A stretch of 64,000 bases of DNA from Caldilineaceae bacterium SB0664_bin_27 (GCA_009838625.1 VXRG01000182.1:1-64000), one strand, 5' to 3'. Positions 26,611-35,405 are shown, counted from the first letter of the stretch. Notes: generated by a model not told the origin, from the sequence alone. Translations and numbers: made by a program.

Positions 26611-28020
26611 TTACTCCATTGGGAGCGAAAGCACAAATCGGGCGCCCGTACCCGCTGCGCGTTGACGGGCGGTCAGCGTGCCCCTCTGCGCCTCTGCCAG
26701 TCGACGGGAGAGCGCCAAACCGATACCCATTCCTTCCCGGACACGCTCCTGGCGCGGAGAACGATAGAGAAAGTCGAAGATGCGTTCAAATTCAGAAGGA
26801 TCGATGCCCGGCCCCGTATCCTCGAACGTCAGTACGGCTTGGTCCGCCTCTGAACCCACCACGATCTCGATCTGCCCTCGGTTCGGTGTGTACTTGATGG
26901 CGTTGTCCAACAGGTTGCCAACAATCTGGCTCAAACGCATCGGGTCTGCTGCCGCCTGCGTCGCCTCCTGCGGAATGTGCGTGACGAGTTCGATCTCCTT
27001 CTCCTTAATGCGCTGGTCATAGCGGCGGCACTCTTCCAGAACCAACTCCCCCACATCGGTAGGGACGATGTCAAGCGCAAGATTCTGTACATCGTTCCGC
27101 GCCAGCAAAGCCAGATCGTCCAAGAGACGGCGCAACTGATCGACCTGGTCGTCAATGCCGGAAGAAAGTTCGACCACCAGCTCCGAACTGCTTTCGTTCT
27201 GCCCAAGGACCTGGGCAGCCGCCTTGATCGCACCCAGCGGGCGGCCCAACTCATGCACCACCGAGCTCAGCAACCGCCTTCTTCCCTGCTCCAACTCATG
27301 CAGCCGCTCAGACATCTCGTTGAACGTACGCGCAAGCGTGCGCACTTCCGTCGGCCCTTCCTCCTCTACCTTGCTCGGCGGGGCGTCGAAATTCACGGCG
27401 CGGCTGGCAGTTGTCAATCTCTCAAGGGGCTGATTAAGTGAACGACTGAGAACGAAGCTGAGAAACACCGATACCAACAGGCCGGCGCTTACCGCTCCCC
27501 ACACGGTCCACCGCAAAACCGCCAGCCGATTTGTCACATCCGTCAGCTGCTGTGACAGATGCACCGCCCCGACAACCTCTTGCTCCTCGTTGCGTACAGG
27601 TACGGCCACGTCCGCGTTGCCCATATGTACCTGCCGCGCGATTTCGCCGGCCAGTGCCTTCTGCAAGAGCTCGGGATCTGGTGGTCGAATCGGCACCTCA
27701 GTCGATGCAGTGGCCAGACCCGGTCTGACTACAATGTTCCCGTTCTGGTCCACCAGATAAAACAGCGTTGGAATCCGCACGCGCAGCCGTGCGAAGAGTG
27801 AACTGGCCTGCTCAGGATCCTCCTGCGCCGCCAGCTCAGCCTGATAGAGCCGTGAGATCAGTTCGCCCTGCCCAGCCAGTTCCGCGGTTGCTTCATCCAG
27901 CACAAAGCGAGCTTCTATCAGATAGAAGAGCAGGAAGCTGAGCAAGGGGACAATGACCAGAAGTGGAAGAAGATGGCTGATCGTCAACCGGCTGCGCAGG
28001 CTACGCCACATACGCTTCAT
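26611..28020 (-). CDS. Membrane sensor histidine kinase
   Basis: A 469-residue kinase. Two membrane helices (about 15-36 and 172-192) bracket an external sensor domain of about 135 residues. HAMP follows at about 193-245, then the HisKA box with phospho-acceptor H256 in SSVVHELGRPLG. The HATPase domain has the N-box LLDNAIKYTPN, the G1 motif FEDTGPGID and GMGIGLALSRRL. Its start lies 20 bases inside the response-regulator gene, so both are translated together. The neighbouring HtrA protease suggests envelope-stress sensing. Confidence 0.92.
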   Translation of the reverse strand: MKRMWRSLRSRLTISHLLPLLVIVPLLSFLLFYLIEARFVLDEATAELAGQGELISRLYQAELAAQEDPEQASSLFARLRVRIPTLFYLVDQNGNIVVRPGLATASTEVPIRPPDPELLQKALAGEIARQVHMGNADVAVPVRNEEQEVVGAVHLSQQLTDVTNRLAVLRWTVWGAVSAGLLVSVFLSFVLSRSLNQPLERLTTASRAVNFDAPPSKVEEEGPTEVRTLARTFNEMSERLHELEQGRRRLLSSVVHELGRPLGAIKAAAQVLGQNESSSELVVELSSGIDDQVDQLRRLLDDLALLARNDVQNLALDIVPTDVGELVLEECRRYDQRIKEKEIELVTHIPQEATQAAADPMRLSQIVGNLLDNAIKYTPNRGQIEIVVGSEADQAVLTFEDTGPGIDPSEFERIFDFLYRSPRQERVREGMGIGLALSRRLAEAQRGTLTARQRAAGTGARFVLSLPME

Positions 28021-28720
28021 CCTCTCCTGCAGGAGTCAACCGGTACCCCACGCCTCTTACCGTATGAAGACGGCGCGGTCGAGCCGCATCCTCCTCGATC
28101 TTGGTGCGCAACCAGCGAATATGGACATAAACTGTCTGCGATTCGCCGACCCAGTCCGGCCCCCATACATTCTTCAAAATGTCGTCAACTGCCACAACCT
28201 CACCTGCTCGGCTGGCCAGAAAGGAGAGCAGCTGAAACTCCCTGGGCGAGAGTTCCACACTCTGTCCACCGACACTGACCTCGTGCGCTGAACGGTCCAA
28301 CTCCAGATCGCCGACGACGAGATTCTGTGAGTCAGTCCCACGACCCCGTTCCTCGCTCCCCCCGGCCCGCCGCAAAACGGCCCTCACCCTGGCCAGCAGC
28401 ACATCCATATCGAAAGGCTTCGTCACGTAATCATCAGCGCCCAATTCCAGTCCGACGATTTCGTCCAGTTCCCGCCGCCGCGCCGTGACGAAGATTACAG
28501 GAGCGGCTAACGAATGCCTCAGCGCCCGCAACGTTTCCTTACCGTCCATTCCCGGTAGACCTATATCCAGCAGCACCAGCTGCGGTTGCGATTTGCGGGC
28601 CTTTTCCAGCGCCTCCTCTCCGCTCCCGGCAGTCTCGGTACTGTAGCCCGCCTCCTTCAGCCCGATCGAGACGCTGCGTCTCATCAAGCGATCGTCGTCC
28701 ACCACGAGAATGGTCGTCAT
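28001..28720 (-). CDS. OmpR/PhoB-family response regulator
   Basis: A 239-residue two-domain regulator. The receiver has the acidic pocket D8-D10, phospho-acceptor D52 (LVLLDIGLPGMDG), T79 and K101 (YVTKPF). A winged-helix DNA-binding domain follows with the usual LSPREFQLLSFLASRAGEVV and TVYVHIRWLRTKIEED helices. It overlaps the kinase gene that phosphorylates it. Probable targets are the phased repeats upstream of htrA. Confidence 0.92.
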   Translation of the reverse strand: MTTILVVDDDRLMRRSVSIGLKEAGYSTETAGSGEEALEKARKSQPQLVLLDIGLPGMDGKETLRALRHSLAAPVIFVTARRRELDEIVGLELGADDYVTKPFDMDVLLARVRAVLRRAGGSEERGRGTDSQNLVVGDLELDRSAHEVSVGGQSVELSPREFQLLSFLASRAGEVVAVDDILKNVWGPDWVGESQTVYVHIRWLRTKIEEDAARPRRLHTVRGVGYRLTPAGEDEAYVA

Positions 28721-28795
28721 AGATAGTTCAGTGAATCAACCTACCCGAAGAGTAATTGGATAGAATCAGGAACGCTTCCCCCTTCTCGCATTCCG

Positions 28796-29278
28796 TCAGC
28801 GCACACCCGCGCCGAACTCATAGACCATCTGTCCTCCCAGCCAGCCACTAAGGATGACCAGCCCGATTCCCAATAGGAGTTGCGCAGTCATACGCCCCCT
28901 CCCTCCGCGTCCGGTCGGAAAATCTTCCGTCCAATTCCAGCCTTCCCCCTTCGACCTTTTGACTCGCGTCCAATGGAGCCAACCCCGGTAAATCAGGTCA
29001 CCATAAAGTACTGCCAGAGCCAGGCCGCTGCCGGTGTGCCAGTTGAGCAGGGGGCGGTAGGGCGCATCCGGCGGCAGAGCCCCTTGCGAAACGAGGCCGC
29101 TGACAATGGCCGCCAGCAAAGTCAACCATCCTGGCAAGAGCAGCCCCCAACCTATGATACGCAGTTCAAATCGCGGCCAACGGTGGAGAGTTCCCAGCAA
29201 GGCAAGGCTGCCGCAGATCAACAGCGCGATGGGAAAATGGACCACGGCCGCATGAATGAGTGAAGGATTCATTACCAT
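28796..29278 (-). CDS. DUF2231-family membrane protein
   Basis: A 160-residue protein with four predicted membrane segments. The start IHAAVVHFPIALLICGSLALL holds the conserved His-Phe-Pro motif, and a second conserved histidine is in LLNWHTGSGLALAVLYG. Conserved histidines in this family could bind haem or metal. Function is unknown. It lies 75 bases upstream of the two-component pair on the same strand; MVM at the start leaves two possible ATGs (29278 or 29272). Confidence 0.75.
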   Translation of the reverse strand: MVMNPSLIHAAVVHFPIALLICGSLALLGTLHRWPRFELRIIGWGLLLPGWLTLLAAIVSGLVSQGALPPDAPYRPLLNWHTGSGLALAVLYGDLIYRGWLHWTRVKRSKGEGWNWTEDFPTGRGGRGRMTAQLLLGIGLVILSGWLGGQMVYEFGAGVR

Positions 29279-29599
29279 TCAGTTTAGATGCGTTCTGACT
29301 GCTCCGAAGTAGCAGCGATTCCCGTTCCAGGAAATTCGCTGCGCTGCAAGAGATGGCCCCTCTCATTCAGGATTCCGCAATCAGAACTGTAATCCCCGAA
29401 TCGGCCTCTCCGCAACTCCGCGCCGACATGTCCTGTGAACTGCAAGGTTCTGGAGTGATTCTACCCTGTATTTCAATTATCGATAACGATCTGATAATAT
29501 TTGGGGCAATAGTTACATAATAAACGAGGTCTATAATGGATGATGTAAGTATATTCATGGGACCGAAACCGGCTTGGCTGGTAAGCGCATGGCGAAAGG
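29279..29599. other. Divergent intergenic region with candidate msrP control elements
   Basis: No gene is supported in these 321 bases. Near msrP the region becomes A/T-rich. It holds a perfect palindrome TTATCGATAA (29477-29486) with a related GATAAT just downstream, and a consensus -10-like TATAAT at 29532-29537 without a convincing -35. A short open frame starting at 29536 overlaps msrP in another frame and is a shadow. Confidence 0.35.
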
Positions 29600-30592
29600 A
29601 TGAGAAAAATGGCTCGCATACAGATTCCCAAGATCCCCTGGCAAGAGATTACACCCGAAGAGGTCTTCCTGAATCGGCGCAAATTTATGAAGGGCGCAGG
29701 ACTGGCATTGGGATCGGCAGCTATCGCAGCATGTTCGATGCCTGAAATGGAGGAGATGGCCGCCGAGGGTGATACCGAGACCGTCGCCCAACCCGAGGCG
29801 GACTCAGCAGAACTCGGAACCACAGACGAACTCGGCGACCCGCTCAACACATTCGAGCAGATCACCAACTACAACAACTATTACGAGTTCTCCACCGACA
29901 AGCAGGCCGTCGCCCGTTTGGCCGAAGGTTACCCCACTTCCCCCTGGACCGTTGAGATCGGTGGGATGGTCAACAATCCCGGCACCTATGATGTCGACGA
30001 TCTTAAGCAGATGTTCGATATCGAAGAACGCATCTACCGGCTGCGCTGCGTGGAAGCCTGGTCCATGGTGATCCCGTGGATGGGGTTCCAGCTCTCCGAC
30101 CTGCTTGATGTCATCGAGCCGACGTCCGACGCGAAGTATGTGCGCATGGAGACGGTTCTCGACATGGAGGGAATGCCAGGCCAGAGGAACAGCAGCTGGT
30201 ACCAGTGGCCCTACGTCGAGGGCCTGCGCATCGATGAAGCGAGGAATCCGCTCGCGATTCTCGCCACCGGCCTCTATGGCAAAGACCTCCTGCCCCAGAA
30301 CGGCGCACCGATTCGTCTCGTTGTCCCCTGGAAATACGGCTTCAAGAGCGTCAAGTCGATCGTGAAACTCGATCTCGTCGACGAGCAGCCGACCTCGCTC
30401 TGGATGGCCGCGGCCGGCCACGAGTACGGCTTTTATGCCAACGTCAACCCGGAAGTCAATCACCCCCGCTGGTCGCAGGCCACCGAGCGCCGCATCGGCG
30501 AACGGGGCCGTCGAGAAACCCTGATGTTTAATGGGTATGAAGAACAGGTCGCCTATCTCTATGAAGGCATGGACCTGGTTGCAAACTACTAG
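29600..30592 (+). CDS. msrP: Protein-methionine-sulfoxide reductase, molybdopterin subunit MsrP
   Basis: A 330-residue member of the sulfite-oxidase fold that repairs oxidised methionine in exported proteins. A Tat-type signal NRRKFMKGAG (25-34) leads into a hydrophobic stretch ending AIAAC (Cys45), which also reads as a lipobox. The molybdenum-ligand cysteine is C150 in YRLRCVEAWSMVIPW. ATG at 29600 is used; ATG 29609 is an alternative. It is followed by its membrane partner MsrQ. Its cofactor could depend on the Mog-like protein encoded at 44876-45490. Confidence 0.92.
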   Translation: MRKMARIQIPKIPWQEITPEEVFLNRRKFMKGAGLALGSAAIAACSMPEMEEMAAEGDTETVAQPEADSAELGTTDELGDPLNTFEQITNYNNYYEFSTDKQAVARLAEGYPTSPWTVEIGGMVNNPGTYDVDDLKQMFDIEERIYRLRCVEAWSMVIPWMGFQLSDLLDVIEPTSDAKYVRMETVLDMEGMPGQRNSSWYQWPYVEGLRIDEARNPLAILATGLYGKDLLPQNGAPIRLVVPWKYGFKSVKSIVKLDLVDEQPTSLWMAAAGHEYGFYANVNPEVNHPRWSQATERRIGERGRRETLMFNGYEEQVAYLYEGMDLVANY

Positions 30593-30676
30593 AGTTTCCG
30601 TCGCGTCAGCAGCGGCAGGCGATCGGTACCCCTGCCGACCGTCGGCCAGCTGTGTCAGAAACGTAGAAGGTGAAGC

Positions 30677-31333
30677 ATGAATCTCGATAAACTGCTGACC
30701 AAAGGGCAGATACTTTGGCTGACCCATATCGGCGCCTTGATCCCGCTGGCGTGGCTGCTGTACCAGGACTACACGAACGGGCTGAGTGTCAATCCAATCC
30801 AGGACTGGACCCTCCGCACCGGCAAACCGGCACTCGTCCTGCTCGTCCTTTCTCTCGCATGCACGCCTCTCAATGTCATACTCGGATGGCGTAACATCAT
30901 CCCGGCCCGCAAGTGGCTGGGCCTATATGCCTTCGGCTACGCGGCCGTCCATTTCTACATCTTCATCGGTGAAGACTACGGCTTTCAGTGGATCTACATC
31001 TGGCAGGATGTCGGCACCAAACTCTATATCATCGTCGGATTCTGTGCCCTACTGATTCTGCTTCCTCTTGCTCTCACCTCGTCTAAAGGGTGGATGCGCC
31101 GCCTCGGCAAGTTGTGGAAGAAACTCCACCAGTGGGTCTATGTCGCCGGCGTCCTTGCAGTATTTCACTATATCTGGGTCGTGAAGGCCGACTACCGCGA
31201 ACCGGTCGCCTGGGGTGTTCTGCTCGGCATCTTCCTGATCGTCCGCATCCCCGTCGTTCGCAAGCGTATCGCCAGATGGCGTTCCAAGCTGCGCGGCCCA
31301 ACCTCTCCCAGGGCGAGACGATCTCCGGCCTGA
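30677..31333 (+). CDS. msrQ: Haem-binding membrane subunit MsrQ
   Basis: A 218-residue ferric-reductase-type membrane protein with about six helices. It passes electrons to MsrP. Histidines in THIGALIPL, AAVHFYIFIG, KLHQWVYV and VFHYIWVV are the expected haem ligands, and NPIQDWTLRTGKPAL is typical of the family. The ATG follows a GAAGGTGAAG ribosome site. The gene lies 84 bases after msrP, in the usual order. Confidence 0.92.
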   Translation: MNLDKLLTKGQILWLTHIGALIPLAWLLYQDYTNGLSVNPIQDWTLRTGKPALVLLVLSLACTPLNVILGWRNIIPARKWLGLYAFGYAAVHFYIFIGEDYGFQWIYIWQDVGTKLYIIVGFCALLILLPLALTSSKGWMRRLGKLWKKLHQWVYVAGVLAVFHYIWVVKADYREPVAWGVLLGIFLIVRIPVVRKRIARWRSKLRGPTSPRARRSPA

Positions 31334-31387
31334 TGCCGGCGCGACGAGCCGCCTCGACGAACGATTCGACCGGAAGTTCCCGAAGGG

Positions 31388-31429
31388 GGGTGTTCCTGTA
31401 AGTCCTCAAAGGACCGGAACACCCTCTTT
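31388..31429 (+). terminator. Intrinsic terminator after msrPQ
   Basis: A 9-base perfect stem (gggtgttcc 31388-31396 with ggaacaccc 31416-31424) encloses a smaller internal stem (gtcct/aggac) and is followed by TCTTT. It lies between the convergent msrQ and Cys-rich genes. Confidence 0.65.
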
Positions 31430-31739
31430 ACTCTGCTGTTTCCTCGGCGCACTGGGGACAGAACTGGGGGTCCTCTAACTCGAGCAGATGCTTACTGCAG
31501 ACTGAGAATGTAACCTCTACACGCTCAGACAGAAATCGCTTCTTGACCTCGGCTTCCAGTACAAGAGAGCGGCAGTTGCTTGTCAGCAGAAAGAGGGGCA
31601 CCGGACAACGGTTGCACAGCTTGCGTTTCCAGGGACGTTCATTGCGCGGGCTTTCCTCGAGCAACCTGCATGTCTCCCGTTCGTTGCCGCGGTGATAGTC
31701 CCCATAAAAGTACCGACAATTTACCGGTTGTGGCATCAA
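31428..31739 (-). CDS. Small cysteine-rich protein, unknown function
   Basis: A 103-residue protein that I do not recognise. It has eight cysteines (8, 24, 42, 45, 56, 81, 94, 97), including two C-x2-C pairs (LCNRCP and FCPQCAEE), which suggests zinc or iron-sulfur binding. The N-terminus CRYFYGDYHRGNERETCRLL is distinctive. The second methionine (31736) is an equally good start. It stands alone, convergent with msrQ. Confidence 0.6.
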   Translation of the reverse strand: MMPQPVNCRYFYGDYHRGNERETCRLLEESPRNERPWKRKLCNRCPVPLFLLTSNCRSLVLEAEVKKRFLSERVEVTFSVCSKHLLELEDPQFCPQCAEETAE

Positions 31740-31806
31740 GTTCTACCGGGTAAGGCCGCCCTACCCAAACAGTCTGCAAGGCTGGCAAAAAAAAGTGAGA
31801 AAGAAT

Positions 31807-31839
31807 GAAAAAACGAAGCCGCCGACACTGATCGGCGGC
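31807..31839 (-). terminator. Intrinsic terminator after the HARE-HTH-like gene
   Basis: An 8-base perfect stem (31818-31825 with 31832-31839), 6-base loop and a run of six T on the minus strand (31808-31813), 38 bases after the stop at 31877. Confidence 0.85.
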
Positions 31840-31876
31840 CCTTTCACCTGATTGTCAATACGGCGCCCATCGGCGC

Positions 31877-33112
31877 CTAGTTGTTCCAGTACGGGACATC
31901 ACCGTGGTCGTCCTGGTCCCAGTCACCGCCCAGCAGATAATCAGGATCGATGAATAGCCGGTCAGCCAGTTCGTTCTTTCGTCTCTCCTGCTCCGGCATC
32001 AGAAATCCAAACTCGTGTTCCAGGCTGACAAGCATCTCCAACTCCGCCTCCAGCAGGTGGAACTCCGTATGGTTGAGAGGCGTCGTGTCCGGAGCGCACT
32101 CCTTGAGTTCGTTCAGGTACGCCTGGTACGCTTCACACGAATCCTCTTCACCATCCGACGCCGCAAACTCCCCTCGCCCCCACTCCAGTGACGGGAGCTC
32201 CGGATGACCATTCCCATGGAATATCTGATCATAGCCTGCGCCGTCCCCGTTCTCGAATAGAAAACCGAATCGGCTCTTGGGCGGACTCTCTGCTTGGGAG
32301 GGTGTCTCTCGGCCATGTGGCGCCGGATCATCCTGGCTGGCGGTCGTATATCCGGCGTCCTCGATCAGGCGCAACCCGCTGCACTTGTGCAACACGAAGT
32401 GCATATCGTCCGGCGGTATCTCGTCGCCATACACGCTCTGCCCGATCAGGGCCCCGGCAAGCTCCCACACTGGCATCGCTTCACGGGACTTCCTGTCTCT
32501 ATCTACGATCTGCTCCGCAACCTTGGAAAGTTCGACGTTGCGCTTCCGAATCAAGGCCTCCTGCCGGGATTCCTTGGGCTGCAATCGCATCCCATATTCG
32601 CCGCCGACCGCATCCTTCACCTGAATCAGCAGATCGTCCTCCGCTGACCCGCCGGCCTGATCAACCCATTTCACAAACGCCTGACCAAGCCGCAGTGCCC
32701 ACGTGCCTCGTTCTATCTCGGCGTGCACCTGCAGCGTCGGGCCCCCCATCAGCTCAACTGAAATCAGCCGCGTGTCGGGCCGGTGCGTCTGAAAGAACTG
32801 GGGAAAAAAGACAGCATGTTCCAGTTCGTCCAGCAGCAGCGTCCCCTTCCGGACTTCGCTGCGGGCGAGGGGATGTCGAAAGCGCTGATCTGACAGCAAA
32901 CAGGAGAGCCATCCGAAGCGTCCGGACCCGACTGGGATCGCCTGATACAGCTTTCCCACAGCCTGATAGACTGCGCTGCGGGCACCGCTGCCGACCGGTC
33001 GCTTTCGCGCTACATGGGAAACCAGGGTATCGACACTGAGGGGTGTAGGGGAGTTGCTCAGAATCTCGGCAACACAGGTCAAATAGCTGGGATATTCTCT
33101 ATCTCTCGCCAT
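31877..33112 (-). CDS. Unknown protein with HARE-HTH-like N-terminal winged helix
   Basis: A 411-residue protein. Residues about 8-68 (YPSYLTCVAEILSNSPTPLS to GSGRFGWLS) match the HARE-HTH pattern seen in RNA polymerase delta subunits and in restriction or chromatin proteins. The middle part (about 110-260) is a mixed alpha/beta region with LISVELMGGPTLQVHAEIER and KVAEQIVDRDRKSREAMPVW. A low-complexity acidic linker and an acidic C-terminal helix (EFHLLEAELEMLVSLEHEFG) end in DWDQDDHGDVPYWNN. I cannot assign a function; DNA binding or transcription control is an inference from the N-terminus only. It is a single gene with its own terminator. Confidence 0.65.
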   Translation of the reverse strand: MARDREYPSYLTCVAEILSNSPTPLSVDTLVSHVARKRPVGSGARSAVYQAVGKLYQAIPVGSGRFGWLSCLLSDQRFRHPLARSEVRKGTLLLDELEHAVFFPQFFQTHRPDTRLISVELMGGPTLQVHAEIERGTWALRLGQAFVKWVDQAGGSAEDDLLIQVKDAVGGEYGMRLQPKESRQEALIRKRNVELSKVAEQIVDRDRKSREAMPVWELAGALIGQSVYGDEIPPDDMHFVLHKCSGLRLIEDAGYTTASQDDPAPHGRETPSQAESPPKSRFGFLFENGDGAGYDQIFHGNGHPELPSLEWGRGEFAASDGEEDSCEAYQAYLNELKECAPDTTPLNHTEFHLLEAELEMLVSLEHEFGFLMPEQERRKNELADRLFIDPDYLLGGDWDQDDHGDVPYWNN

Positions 33113-33267
33113 TCAATATGCCTCCTGGAAATTATTATCCCATACGAGGCCTCGTTTGTCCACCATATGCGCCTGCGCCGTAACAAACAGTTTCGGTATC
33201 ATTCACGTTGCCGGGGCACATTTGAACTGCTCATCGTTCCGGCAGACGGTTCTCGCCAAAGCGCGCC

Positions 33268-33672
33268 TCAGTCGGCCGCTGCGAATACAGGCCGGAACTT
33301 GTATCCGTAGACGATTTCGCCGCTATCACCTTCCTCGCGCAGCTTTCGTGTCACCATCTCCACCGGCATGCCAATCTCTACTTCCTCATCAGAGATATCG
33401 GTCAACTGCGCCGTCACCATCGGGCCTTCTTCCAGTTTGACCAGCGCTACCGTGTATGGACGTTGCGCCAGAAAACCATCCGGCACATTGAACATCTTTG
33501 TATAGCTGTAAACCTCGCCGCGCCCGCTCATCGTGTGCAGAGGGCCCGCGGCCTCGCTGCAGTACGGGCAGACATCGCGCGGCGGAAAGATCGCCTGATG
33601 GCAGTCAGGACAGGTTTCACCCTGAAGACTGTACCGCTGCTGTCTTGTGCGCCAAAGGCTGGCAATACTCAT
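33268..33672 (-). CDS. Zn-ribbon/OB-fold protein (DUF35 family)
   Basis: A 134-residue protein with a rubredoxin-like zinc ribbon (C21, C24, C35, C38 in CPDCHQAIFPPRDVCPYC) followed by an OB fold (GRGEVYSYTKMFNVPDGF, YTVALVKLEEGPMVTAQL). DUF35 proteins act beside thiolases, where they help channel acyl-CoA intermediates. The thiolase gene lies upstream on the same strand, 155 bases away. Confidence 0.88.
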   Translation of the reverse strand: MSIASLWRTRQQRYSLQGETCPDCHQAIFPPRDVCPYCSEAAGPLHTMSGRGEVYSYTKMFNVPDGFLAQRPYTVALVKLEEGPMVTAQLTDISDEEVEIGMPVEMVTRKLREEGDSGEIVYGYKFRPVFAAAD

Positions 33673-33827
33673 GGCATCCTCGCTGATAAAATCCGATCAA
33701 CTCCGTTCTTACACTCAGATCCTATGCCTGTTTACCTATCAAACTCTACCTGACGGCGGTTGGTGTACAGTGCTGATAGCTTCTGACAGCCGTTTGACTC
33801 CTGGATCCGCAGTCGCAGTCCGCCCTC

Positions 33828-34991
33828 TCACCCGCCCAAAATATGCGTAACGATCGTCGCGCCGCTGCCGCCTATGTTCTGTGCCATCCCAACCGACGCA
33901 TTCGCGATCTGACCCTGCCCTGCCTCCCCCCGCAACTGCTGCACCGTCTCGACAATCTGGTACATTCCCGTCGCGCCAACCGGATGTCCCCGGCTCTTCA
34001 GTCCTCCCAACGTGCTGATTGGAATACGTCCCTCCGGACTGATCGCATCGTCGGCTGCCAGATGCCAGCCCTCGCCTCGCCTCGCATAGCCGGTCGCCTC
34101 CAGGCTGAGCGCGCTCATGATTGTGAACGCATCGTGGAGTTCAAAGAAGCTGATGTCCGCCGGCGTCACCCCGCTCTGCATATATGCCTTCTGGCTGCTG
34201 ACATAGGCGGCTTCAAGAAACAGCGGGTCTCTGCGGTCGTGCAGAGCGACTGTATCGTTCGCGCTGGCGCTTGCCAGAATCTGCACTGCGCCGGGATGAT
34301 GGCCTGATGTGTATTGTCCCGCCTGCTCCGAAGCCACCAGAACCGCCGCCGCCGCGCCGTCGCATACAGGACTACTGTCCATCATATTGATCGGTGTCGC
34401 AATCATGGGCGCATTCAGGTATGTGTCCAGAGATATCGGCTTCTGGAACATGGCATTGGCGTTTCTGGCCCCGTTCCGATGTGCATTGATGCTGAAGCCC
34501 GCAAACGCATCGACAGGTACGTCGAACTCGTACATATACCGCTGCATGATCAGCGCATTCAACCCCACAAAAGAGACGCCGTGCGCCGCTTCATATTCGG
34601 CGTCCGCAGCCGTGGCTAGGCCGGCCGTCGTGCCTTCTCCCGTCGTGTCCGTCATCTTCTCCACGCCGCAAACGACGACAACATCGTGCATGCCGCTTGC
34701 GACCGCCATGTGACCGATGCGAAGCGCAGAAGCGCCGCTCGCGCAAGCCGATTCTATCTTCGCCGCTTCGACGTTTCGCAGTCCACTGAAATCTGCGATC
34801 AGCGTCGCCAGGTGTTCCTGGCTCAACAGGCTGCCGCTTAGCATGTTACCGACGAACAGTGCGTCTACCTGTCCCGTGCCGGCCTCCGCCAGCGCTTCTG
34901 CAATCGCATGATGGGCGATATGACGGATGGACAGGTCCCAGTGTTCACCGACGGGCAGCTGACCTATTCCAACTATCGATACTTCGCGCAT
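33828..34991 (-). CDS. Thiolase-family protein (acetyl-CoA acetyltransferase-like)
   Basis: A 387-residue protein of the SCP-x/archaeal-type thiolase family. The nucleophilic cysteine is C83 in ESACASGASAL. HDAF and the C-terminal GHPVGATG supply the histidines of the active site. The ATG at 34991 follows GAAAGAAAG and begins at the usual REVSIVGIGQLPVG strand. It pairs with the DUF35 gene downstream. An HMG-CoA synthase, often the third partner, is not present, so the product could be used in fatty-acid or steroid degradation rather than in mevalonate synthesis. Confidence 0.85.
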   Translation of the reverse strand: MREVSIVGIGQLPVGEHWDLSIRHIAHHAIAEALAEAGTGQVDALFVGNMLSGSLLSQEHLATLIADFSGLRNVEAAKIESACASGASALRIGHMAVASGMHDVVVVCGVEKMTDTTGEGTTAGLATAADAEYEAAHGVSFVGLNALIMQRYMYEFDVPVDAFAGFSINAHRNGARNANAMFQKPISLDTYLNAPMIATPINMMDSSPVCDGAAAAVLVASEQAGQYTSGHHPGAVQILASASANDTVALHDRRDPLFLEAAYVSSQKAYMQSGVTPADISFFELHDAFTIMSALSLEATGYARRGEGWHLAADDAISPEGRIPISTLGGLKSRGHPVGATGMYQIVETVQQLRGEAGQGQIANASVGMAQNIGGSGATIVTHILGG

Positions 34992-35405
34992 GGTTCTTTC
35001 TTTCGGTAAAGCCTTCAAAGATCTGCATACCGCTTGAAGGGATGCTCTGAGTGGCAACTCCCTTCCAGCTCCTGCTGGGGCCCCCGCACTCTATCTATCT
35101 TGACCCAATCTGTGTTTCAATAGCTACCGGACGGCACGCCTGACCTGCCAAAACCTATCGCGCTGCCTGTTTCGCATCCTGATTTGCCTACCAATACCGG
35201 CGCGCAAACAGGATTCCCCACCATTTCACAGGAAGCGCCGGTCCACGCAATACACAATACGCTCTGCGCACCGTTTCGATGCGAAAAAACATGAGTTGTC
35301 AGTTTGGTATGAGGTAATCGCTGCTGCGCCGACTACAGACCACCGTGGGAGGCGGCCTGTGTAGTGCGCCAGTTTAGAAGCAAGCCAACGAAGTGCAGAC
35401 CCACA
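34992..35405. other. Intergenic region without detectable gene
   Basis: These 414 bases lie upstream of the thiolase gene and downstream of the lipoprotein gene, both on the minus strand. Short A/T-rich patches are present, but no tRNA fold, convincing open frame or strong terminator was seen. It should contain the promoter of the thiolase/DUF35 pair. Confidence 0.45.

Noticed and set aside
29536-29745. Small gene upstream of msrP
   Set aside because: It overlaps the msrP start in another frame, begins on top of the TATAAT box and shows no family pattern.
32188-33039. 283-codon open frame on the + strand
   Set aside because: Antisense to the HARE-HTH-like gene, which has a ribosome-operon-style terminator and a plausible fold; the shadow is Arg/Pro/Ser-rich.
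34992-35405. Possible tRNA or small RNA
   Set aside because: No cloverleaf, CCA-adjacent stem or strong terminator could be found.
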